DNA of 54,177 bases, from NCBI GenBank assembly GCA_016928995.1, contig JAFGJS010000111.1, positions 1 through 54,177 of the forward strand. The letters are read 5' to 3'. The DNA is from Candidatus Sumerlaeota bacterium (GTDB lineage Bacteria; Sumerlaeota; Sumerlaeia; JAFGJS01). The notes beneath the pieces were generated by a model that saw only the letters and a program-made list of their open reading frames with translations, ran no database searches and was not told the DNA's origin. A program made the position numbers and the translations under genes. Positions 25,615 to 32,470 of this stretch are shown one piece after another; positions within the stretch are counted from its first letter, which is position 1; each line of letters opens with the position of its first letter.

Positions 25615-26871
25615 TTACAAAAACTCGCGCGGATCGGCGATCTCGCCGGTAATGGCGCCAGCGGCCGCGGCCGCCGGACTGCCCAGATAAATCTCCGCCT
25701 CGCGGCAACCCATACGCCCCTTGAAATTCCGGTTCGCCGTGCTCAGCACCCGCTCCTCCGGCGCCGGAGCGCCCAGGTGCGCGCCCATGCACGGCCCGCA
25801 GCCCGAATTCATGATCACGCCGCCCGCCTCGGCGATGGTCTCCAGATACCCCAGCCGCATCGCTTGCAAATAAATCTCCCGCGACGCCGGAATCACCAGC
25901 AACCGCGTCGAAGGGCAGACCTTGCGCCCCTTCAGCATTCGCGCCGCGATCTCCAGATCGCTCAGGCGGCCGTTCGTGCAGGTGCCGATGAAGACCTGAT
26001 CGAGTTTCAGCCCCGCCGCCTCGCTGAGCGGCTTCACATTGTCCACCCGATGCGGAAAGGCCAGCTGCGGCTCCAGCGCGGAACAATCGATGGACAAGAC
26101 CTGCTTGTACGTCGCGTCCGCATCGGAATAGTAACGCGCGTATTCTGTCACGCCGCGCTCCGCCAGCCACGCCTCGGTCTTCGCGTCCACGGTCATGTAG
26201 CCGTTCTTCGCGCCCATCTCGATCGCCATGTTGGTCAGCGTCATGCGGTCGCCGACCTCCATCGCGTCGATCGCCGGACCGCAGAACTCCACTGCGCAGT
26301 AATCCGCGCCGTCCGCGCCGACCTGGCCGATGATGTGCAGCGTCAGATCCTTGGCGAAAACGCCCGGCTGCAGGGCGCCGCTGATTTCGATGCGGATCGT
26401 CTCGGGCACGCGCAGCCAGAGCTCGCCCAGCGCCCAGATCGAAGCCGTTTCCGTGCGGCCGATGCCCGCGGCGAACGCGCCAAACGCGCCGTAGGTCGTG
26501 GTGTGGCTGTCGCTGGCCACGATCACGCTGCCCGGAACGACGTGGCCGCGCTCCGGCAGCACCTGATGGCAAATCCCCACGTTGATGTCGTAAAAATTCT
26601 TGATCCCCTGCGCCCGCACGAACTCGCGGATCTGCTTGTGATTCGCGGCGTACTTCTCAGTCGGCGCGGGCGCCGCGTGATCCAGCACGATCACGATCCG
26701 GTCCGGATACTTGACGCGCTCGATGCCGAACTTGGCGAACGCCAGCGAGATCGCCAACGAATTGTCGTGCGACATCACGACGTCCGGTTCGATCGTGACG
26801 ATCTCCCCCGCGCGGCAGGCGCTCTGGCCGGCCTTGGCCGCCAGCAGTTTTTCCGAAAAAGTCGCTCCCAT
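25615..26871 (-). CDS. leuC: 3-isopropylmalate dehydratase large subunit (LeuC)
   Basis: Aconitase-family 4Fe-4S enzyme of leucine synthesis, 418 residues, the size of the archaeal-type LeuC. The three cluster cysteines are Cys298 (IGTCTNGRLSDLE), Cys358 and Cys361 (NSGCGPCMGAHLG). Other family marks are MSHDNSLA, GICHQVLPERG and SDSHTTTYGAFGAFAAGIGRTE. GAGGAA lies 5-6 bases before the ATG. It follows the GH57 gene by 13 bases. Family members of this size can also be citramalate or homoaconitate dehydratases, so substrate is probable rather than proven. Confidence 0.94.
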   Translation of the reverse strand: MGATFSEKLLAAKAGQSACRAGEIVTIEPDVVMSHDNSLAISLAFAKFGIERVKYPDRIVIVLDHAAPAPTEKYAANHKQIREFVRAQGIKNFYDINVGICHQVLPERGHVVPGSVIVASDSHTTTYGAFGAFAAGIGRTETASIWALGELWLRVPETIRIEISGALQPGVFAKDLTLHIIGQVGADGADYCAVEFCGPAIDAMEVGDRMTLTNMAIEMGAKNGYMTVDAKTEAWLAERGVTEYARYYSDADATYKQVLSIDCSALEPQLAFPHRVDNVKPLSEAAGLKLDQVFIGTCTNGRLSDLEIAARMLKGRKVCPSTRLLVIPASREIYLQAMRLGYLETIAEAGGVIMNSGCGPCMGAHLGAPAPEERVLSTANRNFKGRMGCREAEIYLGSPAAAAAGAITGEIADPREFL

Positions 26872-26884
26872 GAATTTCCTCGTG

Positions 26885-29419
26885 TTAGTCTCCCGCCTTC
26901 GCCGGGCGGATCAGCAGGATTTCGCTGATGTTGAGGCTGGCGCCGAGTTCGGCGAGATCCTGGGCGCGCTGCCGCAGGACGCTGTCGCGCGAATCGACCC
27001 AAAGCCGCCACGCGGAACGGCGCTCCTCAAGCAGCATGAGCAGCCGGTCCTGCAACGGGATCAGATCGATTTTCACCTTGCGGCCCCGCGCCCATTGCAA
27101 CGTGGCAGCGATCTCCGGAATCGCGGAGTCGAATTCCCGCGCCTCCATGCGATCCATCGCCTGTTGCAGTTTCACGTTCAGTTGCTTGCGCATCAACGGC
27201 TCAGGCGCCTCCAGCCCCCAGTGCTCAATTTCCGCCAGAATGCGCTCCGCGTCATCGAAGCCTTGCGCCGGGCGCGTCTGGATCAACGCGTCCTCCAGGC
27301 GTTGCTCCAGCACCAGCCGCGCGGCCATCTTGAATTCCGGCGGCAACTCGCTGTTCGTCTGGCGCAGCTCCTCCATCAACGGATTATAGTTCTCGAAGTT
27401 TTGACGGCAAAACTCGAGCAAACCTTCCATCGATTTGCGCGCCACGCGCTCCATGAATTCGCGGAAGGCGTCGTGGAACAGCATCTTGGACGAGAAGAAA
27501 CTCGCGCCAAGCGGAATTTCGCGCAATGCGTCCGCGCTCTTCGCAGCGAAGGCGTCGCGCACCTTCACGCTGAATTCAGCGTAGCCCTCGCCCTCGCGTT
27601 CGGGCTGAACCAGGCATTTCATGTGTTCATCCGGACGCTGCAGCACGGCGAACGCGGCCTCGAGCTGATCAAAGGTGATCCGCGAAGTGATCGACAGCAG
27701 ACCGTGGCACAGCTGCAGCCCGTTGTTTTCGACGCGCTGGAATTCCTTCACAGCCACGTCATAACAATAGTAATCGTTCAGACCGGCGGAGCGAGGATCC
27801 GCCGGATCGGTCTGCGCCAGCCGCATGCCCACGTTCGCCGCAACTCGCCCAAGCTCCACCGTCTCCGGGCGAATATGATGATCGTAAATCTGGCAGCCGT
27901 CCCCTTCCTCGGACAGGTTGCTTTCGATGACATGCAGCGAACGATGAAACGCATCGACGAAATTGCCGCCGAGGGATTCGGCAAGCTGCAAGGCGCGCGC
28001 GGCGTACTTCAGGTTTTGCAGCGGCTCGAGACCAGTGACCTCATCGAAAAACCATCCGCAGCTTGTGAACATCAGCATGCGCTGCCGTTGCATTTCCAGC
28101 AGCCGCAACGCCATGTTGATTGCATCGCCGTCGTCTGCGCTTTCCCGAACCGGAAAATCCTGCAGGAACGCTTCGCGCGCGGGCGCATCCCGGTCGAGCA
28201 CGAGACGGATGTATCCTTCTCGCGCGGCCCAGGGATCGTTCCAAAGCGCGCCAGCCCGCTTTTCATAGAATGCGTCCAGCGTGTCGCGCAACGCATCCAG
28301 CGAGTCGCGCAGACCCTTGCGCCACTTTTGATTCCATTTCGCCGGAGAGCCGCCGCTGTTGCAGCCGCAATTTTCCTTCCAGCGCCCCACGCCATGCGAA
28401 CAGGACCAGGCCGAGGGTTCGAACAGCTGCACCTCCATCACCGGCGGCTGCAAATCGAGAAAAGCGCCGTAATTGAGCAATTCGACGGTCTTATCGTTGC
28501 GCAGCGTGTCGATGGCGCGCGCCAGAGCCATGTCGCCGAACTGCCAGTGATGACCGTAAGATTCGCCGTCCGTGGCGATATGCGACAGTTCATGCCCCGC
28601 CGGTTTCGCCGAAAATCCGGCGGATTTCAACCGTTCGGCGAAGCGCACGCCGTCGTAAAGCAAGTCCTCGAACGCCACCGCGCGCGAAAGCGGGCCGTCG
28701 TAAAAGAACAGCGTGATCGTCTTGCCGTTCGGCAGACGGAAAAGATAAGGCTGCTTCGTGTCGATCTTCCCGCCGGATGCATCGGTCCAACCTTCATCCT
28801 CTCCCAGCGGCTTGGCGCCCGTTTTGCCCAGCGTCACGCTGCGTTCCTTCAACGGGCGAACGCGGCGCGCTTGATACGGCGACAGAACGGTGAAGCGGAT
28901 GCCTTCGGCGGCCAGCGCGGCGAGCGATTCCGTGTCCGCGGCTGTCTCGGGCAGCCACATCCCCTCCGGCTTCCGTCCGTAATGATACTGAAAGTCGGCG
29001 ATGCCCCATCGCGTCTGCGTGGCCTTGTCGCGCGCGCTGGCCAGCGGCATGATCATGTGATTGTAGCATTGCGCGATCGCATTGCCATGACCGCCCAGAC
29101 GCTCGGAACTCGCCTGGTCCGCCTCGATGATCGCCTCATATGTCGGCCGGTCGTTTTCACGGATCCAGTTCAACAGCGTCGGGCCGATGTTGAAACTGAT
29201 ATGCTCGTAATTGTTTTGCAGCGACAGGATGCGCCCGTGCGAATCCAGAATGCGGCTGCGCGTATTGGGCGCGTAGCATTCGCGGTTCACGCGCTCGTTC
29301 CAATCATGGCTCGGCGCCGCGGACGGCTGTCGCTCCACGGCCTCCAGCCAGGGATTCTCACGCGGAGGCTGATAAAAATGTCCGTGGATGCAAACGCATC
29401 GCTTGAAGGTTGTGGCCAC
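26885..29419 (-). CDS. GH57-like glycoside hydrolase with DUF3536
   Basis: An 844-residue cytosolic protein. The N-terminal half is a glycoside hydrolase 57 / deacetylase-like barrel: HGHFYQPPREN at residues 12-22, then GRKPEGMWLPETA with the likely catalytic Glu158, and ATDGESYGHHWQFGD. The C-terminal half, from about residue 420, matches the DUF3536 domain that accompanies it in many phyla (SCGWFFDEVTGLEPLQNLKYA). The family is linked to alpha-glucan metabolism, but activity is not proven. The start is a GTG at 29419 with GAGG about 10 bases upstream. It is upstream of, and may be co-transcribed with, leuC. Confidence 0.9.
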   Translation of the reverse strand: MATTFKRCVCIHGHFYQPPRENPWLEAVERQPSAAPSHDWNERVNRECYAPNTRSRILDSHGRILSLQNNYEHISFNIGPTLLNWIRENDRPTYEAIIEADQASSERLGGHGNAIAQCYNHMIMPLASARDKATQTRWGIADFQYHYGRKPEGMWLPETAADTESLAALAAEGIRFTVLSPYQARRVRPLKERSVTLGKTGAKPLGEDEGWTDASGGKIDTKQPYLFRLPNGKTITLFFYDGPLSRAVAFEDLLYDGVRFAERLKSAGFSAKPAGHELSHIATDGESYGHHWQFGDMALARAIDTLRNDKTVELLNYGAFLDLQPPVMEVQLFEPSAWSCSHGVGRWKENCGCNSGGSPAKWNQKWRKGLRDSLDALRDTLDAFYEKRAGALWNDPWAAREGYIRLVLDRDAPAREAFLQDFPVRESADDGDAINMALRLLEMQRQRMLMFTSCGWFFDEVTGLEPLQNLKYAARALQLAESLGGNFVDAFHRSLHVIESNLSEEGDGCQIYDHHIRPETVELGRVAANVGMRLAQTDPADPRSAGLNDYYCYDVAVKEFQRVENNGLQLCHGLLSITSRITFDQLEAAFAVLQRPDEHMKCLVQPEREGEGYAEFSVKVRDAFAAKSADALREIPLGASFFSSKMLFHDAFREFMERVARKSMEGLLEFCRQNFENYNPLMEELRQTNSELPPEFKMAARLVLEQRLEDALIQTRPAQGFDDAERILAEIEHWGLEAPEPLMRKQLNVKLQQAMDRMEAREFDSAIPEIAATLQWARGRKVKIDLIPLQDRLLMLLEERRSAWRLWVDSRDSVLRQRAQDLAELGASLNISEILLIRPAKAGD

Positions 29420-29544
29420 GCTGGCGCCGCCTCACAGAGAATGGTTGATCAATCTGGCAATATCGGGCACTTTAATGGCGTGGTCTTTCAATTGCAAAAG
29501 GAAAAAAAACTTGTCAGCACGATTCTTCCAGCGGGAAAATCAGG

Positions 29545-29672
29545 TCATCATGATCTTAATCATCATCCTAATCTTAATCATCATCGCAATCCATTGATTG
29601 CATCGCACGAGGCAATGGAATAAAGAGTACGATTAGGATTAAGAATAAGATTAAGAGCAAGATCAGGATTGG
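29545..29672. repeat. Six-base-periodic degenerate inverted repeat, copy 3
   Basis: The left arm (about 29545-29589) has units CATCAT, GATCTT, AATCAT, CATCCT, AATCTT, AATCAT, CATCGC; the right arm (about 29626-29672) has TACGAT, TAGGAT, TAAGAA, TAAGAT, TAAGAG, CAAGAT, CAGGAT. The arms are roughly complementary and enclose an inner perfect stem TCCATTG/CAATGGA. It fills most of the 259-base divergent gap between the GH57 and GerMN genes and must overlap their promoters. Confidence 0.78.
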
Positions 29673-29678
29673 CCAGGC

Positions 29679-30284
29679 ATGGATGTAGGGCATCAATATC
29701 ACACGGGCTTTCCAATTATCCGCTACATCGCCAGCGCGGTGGTGGTCTCGCTGCTGCTGATCATCCTGGGGTTGTATGGCTGGCGGCGCAGTTCGGCATG
29801 GCTGCGCGAGCGCGCCGCGCCGGAACAAACCGTCCAGCCGGGTCTGGATCAAGGTTCCGCCGCGCCCGCGGAGCGGGAAATCTATCTCTATCTCACTGCT
29901 GACGGTCGTTCGTTGCGCTTGCAGGCGATGCGGCCGTCATTGCCGCACGGCGACTATGCCGCGGCGCGATATATCATGCGGCAGCTGATCGACGGACCAT
30001 CGGAGGGCTACCTGCTGTCTCCCTGGCCGCGCGGCGCGGAGCTCAACGCCATCTTCTTCAAGGATCGCATGATCGTGATCGACCTGCCTGCGGAATCGGC
30101 GCGGCGCTTTCAGGGCGCGACCGAGACGCAGCTGGCGCTTTTCGCAGCGGTGAACAGCCTGCTGAACAATCTGGAGCGCTACGACAGCGTGCGGCTGCTG
30201 ATCGACGGCCGGCCGGCCGCGGCGCTGGGCGGCGATATCGACATCACCCAGCCCCTCCGCGCCGATCCGGCGCTGGTGATGTGA
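29679..30284 (+). CDS. GerMN-domain membrane-anchored protein
   Basis: A 201-residue protein with one N-terminal membrane anchor (IASAVVVSLLLIILGLYGW, about residues 16-34) and an exported GerMN domain. The domain is recognised by the pattern EIYLYLTADGRSL, YIMRQLIDGPSEGYLLSPWP, FKDRMIVIDLP and LALFAAVNSLLNNLERYDSV. GerMN domains occur in spore germination proteins but also widely in non-sporulating bacteria, where they sit in the periplasm and may bind cell wall. No spore gene is present here. It converges with the 258-residue membrane protein. Confidence 0.85.
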   Translation: MDVGHQYHTGFPIIRYIASAVVVSLLLIILGLYGWRRSSAWLRERAAPEQTVQPGLDQGSAAPAEREIYLYLTADGRSLRLQAMRPSLPHGDYAAARYIMRQLIDGPSEGYLLSPWPRGAELNAIFFKDRMIVIDLPAESARRFQGATETQLALFAAVNSLLNNLERYDSVRLLIDGRPAAALGGDIDITQPLRADPALVM

Positions 30285-30308
30285 ATAACCATTTCAAAAC
30301 AACGATAT

Positions 30309-30382
30309 GTAGGGTGGGCCTTGGCCCACCATCTTGTCATTTTTGAAGTATCGTGAGAATGGTGGGCCAAGGCCCACCCTAC
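30309..30382. repeat. Perfect 24-bp inverted repeat between convergent genes
   Basis: The left arm 30309-30332 starts GTAGGGTGGGCCTTGGCC and the right arm 30359-30382 is its exact complement, with a 26-base loop. It lies between two convergent genes and could end transcription from both sides. The arms also contain the internal palindrome GTGGGCCTTGGCCCAC. Confidence 0.88.
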
Positions 30383-30388
30383 GGAAAT

Positions 30389-31165
30389 CTAGCGCAAAGC
30401 GGCTTTCAACTCGCGTTTTTTCCTCCGCAGGCGCAACGCAACACCCAGCAGCAAACCCACAGCCAGCGCAGGAAAAACAAAGGTGTGCCATTCCGTATCT
30501 TGAAAAAAACGGCTATGCGCCATGATGCGCTCCGGCGGGGCGACTTCGAGGGAATCTACAATCGTCTCAAAGACCGGCGACATACGGCTCCAGTCTTCCT
30601 CCGGCGCGCTGAAAATCAGGATGTAATGATATTTCTCGCCGGTGGTCAGATAACGCAACTGCCGCATCGATCCGCCGGAGGTCGGCAGCGCTACTTCATA
30701 GCGCATCGCGCCGCGATCCTTAAGCTGCAGAATCTTGAAGTTTTCGAGCTGCGCGCGCGGGTTGATCTCCTGCAGCATCATCTCCTGACGCTGCCGGAGC
30801 GCGGATGTGGCGCGCGGATTGTAATACAAATTAAGCCGCTTGGATCGCACCAGCAGCGTCAGCGACACTCGCGAACCGGGATAATCCGGCGGAGTAGCCA
30901 CATAACAGCGATCCTCCGCGGCGTCGGACGAATCGGCCAGCGAGGGAAACAGCGCCACGGCGTCGCGCCCCTCTAATGTGCGCCAATCCGCCGGAACCTC
31001 GAATCGCAGCTGGTCGCTGGGATTTTCAACCGTCTGCGAATCCGCGGCTTTAGCGCATAGCGCGGCCGCCGTCCAGCAGAGCAAAATCGCCAGCGGAATC
31101 CCAAAACCGCGATTGCCAATCTGTCGCGAAACATGTACCATCGTTTCATGTATCGACGGAATCAT
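30389..31165 (-). CDS. Membrane-anchored periplasmic protein of unknown function
   Basis: A 258-residue protein without a family I can name. A signal peptide or anchor lies at about residues 20-41 (FGIPLAILLCWTAAALCAKA). A soluble domain begins DQLRFEVPADWRTLEGRDAV, a start reminiscent of PsbP-like or other small periplasmic domains, and contains RVSLTLLVRSKR. The C-terminus has a second membrane helix (FVFPALAVGLLLGVALRL) and a basic tail. The start could be residue 1 or the Met at residue 9. It is divergent from the C26 gene with about 40 bases between start codons. Confidence 0.7.
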   Translation of the reverse strand: MIPSIHETMVHVSRQIGNRGFGIPLAILLCWTAAALCAKAADSQTVENPSDQLRFEVPADWRTLEGRDAVALFPSLADSSDAAEDRCYVATPPDYPGSRVSLTLLVRSKRLNLYYNPRATSALRQRQEMMLQEINPRAQLENFKILQLKDRGAMRYEVALPTSGGSMRQLRYLTTGEKYHYILIFSAPEEDWSRMSPVFETIVDSLEVAPPERIMAHSRFFQDTEWHTFVFPALAVGLLLGVALRLRRKKRELKAALR

Positions 31166-31205
31166 CCGGTTTCACGAGCGATATTATGCGGAAAAGGGAA
31201 CGCCA

Positions 31206-31901
31206 ATGCGGCCGCTAATCGGGATTGACATCGGGCATTACACCGCAGGACCGGACGCGGGCACGTACAAGCTCTCAACCGCTTACGTGGACGCCGTGGA
31301 GCGGGCGGGCGGAGCGCCATTGATCCTCGCGCCGTCGCCGCACACGGACATCGGCGCGTTGCTGGAGCGCGTGGACGGCGTGCTGCTCACCGGCGGAGAC
31401 GACTTTTGCGGCGAGAAGCCGCACCCGATGTCGGAGCCGCTCACTGACCGGCGGTTGAATTTCATCCTGCCGCTCTGCCGCGCGCTGGCGGAAAACCGCA
31501 TGCCGTTTCTGGCCATCTGCCTCGGCTGCCAGGCAGTAAACGTCGCGCTGGGCGGCGCGCTCTATTACGACCTGCCCGACGAACTCCCGGAGTCGCGCGT
31601 GGCGCATCGCCCGTCCCTGGCCGGCAAGGCTCATCGCCACGAGGCGCGCGCGCTGCCCGGCACAATTTTCTCCAGTCTGTGGAACGCGACGACGATAAGC
31701 ATCAACAGCACGCATCATCAGGCCTTGCGCGAATTGGCGCGCGGTTGCCGGGCTGGCGTGATCGCCCCGGACGGCGTGATCGAAGGCTTCGAACTCGATG
31801 ATCATCCCTTCGGCGTCGCGGTCCAATGGCACCCGGAGCTCATGACGGACGATCCGGCGCAACTGACGCTGTTTGAAAAATTGATCGAAGCGGCGCAATA
31901 A
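31206..31901 (+). CDS. Gamma-glutamyl-GABA hydrolase-like peptidase (C26)
   Basis: A class I glutamine-amidotransferase-like hydrolase of 231 residues. The catalytic Cys is in PFLAICLGCQAVNVALGG, and the His and Glu are in FGVAVQWHPELM. GVLLTGGDDFC and INSTHHQALRELA are also family marks. The PuuD-type enzymes split gamma-glutamyl amides such as gamma-glutamyl-GABA. The ATG at 31206 follows GGGA by 7 bases; the frame extends upstream but into the opposite gene. The next gene starts 2 bases after its stop. Confidence 0.93.
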   Translation: MRPLIGIDIGHYTAGPDAGTYKLSTAYVDAVERAGGAPLILAPSPHTDIGALLERVDGVLLTGGDDFCGEKPHPMSEPLTDRRLNFILPLCRALAENRMPFLAICLGCQAVNVALGGALYYDLPDELPESRVAHRPSLAGKAHRHEARALPGTIFSSLWNATTISINSTHHQALRELARGCRAGVIAPDGVIEGFELDDHPFGVAVQWHPELMTDDPAQLTLFEKLIEAAQ

Positions 31902-31903
31902 AA

Positions 31904-32173
31904 TTGGAATCATCGCAACGCGACAAACGGCAGATTTACGCCATCGGCGGCGACAAGCAGGAACCCACGCTGATCGCTTCGGCGAGCGGGCGCCTGGGCG
32001 AGCGCATCCTTGAACTCGCCCGCCTGCACGGCATTCCGGTGGCCAGCGATCCCGAACTCGCCGAGCGGCTCTCCCGCCTCGACATCCAGCGCGAACTCCC
32101 CGAAGAAACCTACCCCTTAATCGAAGTCATCCTCCGTTTCGCCGAACGCCTCGACGCAGGCATGGATCAGTAA
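31904..32173 (+). CDS. Solitary FlhB C-terminal-domain-like protein
   Basis: An 89-residue protein resembling the cytoplasmic C-terminal domain of FlhB/YscU export-switch proteins. It has ASASGRLGERILELARLHGIPV followed by DPELAERLSRLDIQRELPEETY and AEVILRF-like ending IEVILRFAERLDAG. The NPTH autocleavage motif of true FlhB is absent. Free-standing FlhB-C-like proteins are known in several phyla; their job is unclear. The start is a TTG at 31904, two bases after the C26 stop, which suggests coupling. Confidence 0.78.
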   Translation: MESSQRDKRQIYAIGGDKQEPTLIASASGRLGERILELARLHGIPVASDPELAERLSRLDIQRELPEETYPLIEVILRFAERLDAGMDQ

Positions 32174-32225
32174 GCCTCTCTTTTATGCTGATCCGCAAAA
32201 TTTTCGCCGTTTTCGAAAGGCATCG

Positions 32226-32314
32226 CAATCCGTACCGCGACTGTGAAGAAGCGGCCCCGATGGCGCTGTGGCTATGCATTACGGGCCGCTCCCTGACGGT
32301 CGCGGTACGGATTG
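32226..32314. repeat. 32-base inverted repeat CAATCCGTACCGCGAC
   Basis: The left arm 32226-32257 and right arm 32283-32314 are complementary over 32 bases, with mismatches only in the middle. The outer 15-16 bases (CAATCCGTACCGCGAC) pair perfectly. The loop is 25 bases. It fills the gap between the FlhB-like gene (plus) and the EF-G gene (minus), again between convergent genes. Confidence 0.85.
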
Positions 32315-32442
32315 AAAACTGCGATAATAATGAGGAGCGTTCCAACGGACACTTCACCGGATTGCGCAAAATAAACACAGGCGGCATGGCTGGATTGCCG
32401 TATGCCGCCCGGATGCAAAGCAAAAGATTTTAGGGGTTCATT

Positions 32443-32459
32443 AGCGGATCCGATCCGCT
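32443..32459. repeat. Short palindrome after the EF-G gene
   Basis: AGCGGAT/CCG/ATCCGCT forms a perfect 7-bp stem 11 bases after the EF-G stop. No U-tract follows directly on the minus strand, so it is at most a weak terminator. Confidence 0.4.
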
Positions 32460-32470
32460 GAAAGCCGCGC

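Noticed and set aside
25513-29623. Very long plus-strand frames opposite leuC and the GH57 gene
   Set aside because: They are antisense shadows in G+C-rich DNA, rich in Arg and Pro-like residues, without domains.
30978-31205. Upstream extension of the C26 hydrolase frame
   Set aside because: It runs opposite to the adjacent membrane-protein gene and has no family similarity; GGGA before ATG 31206 fixes the start.
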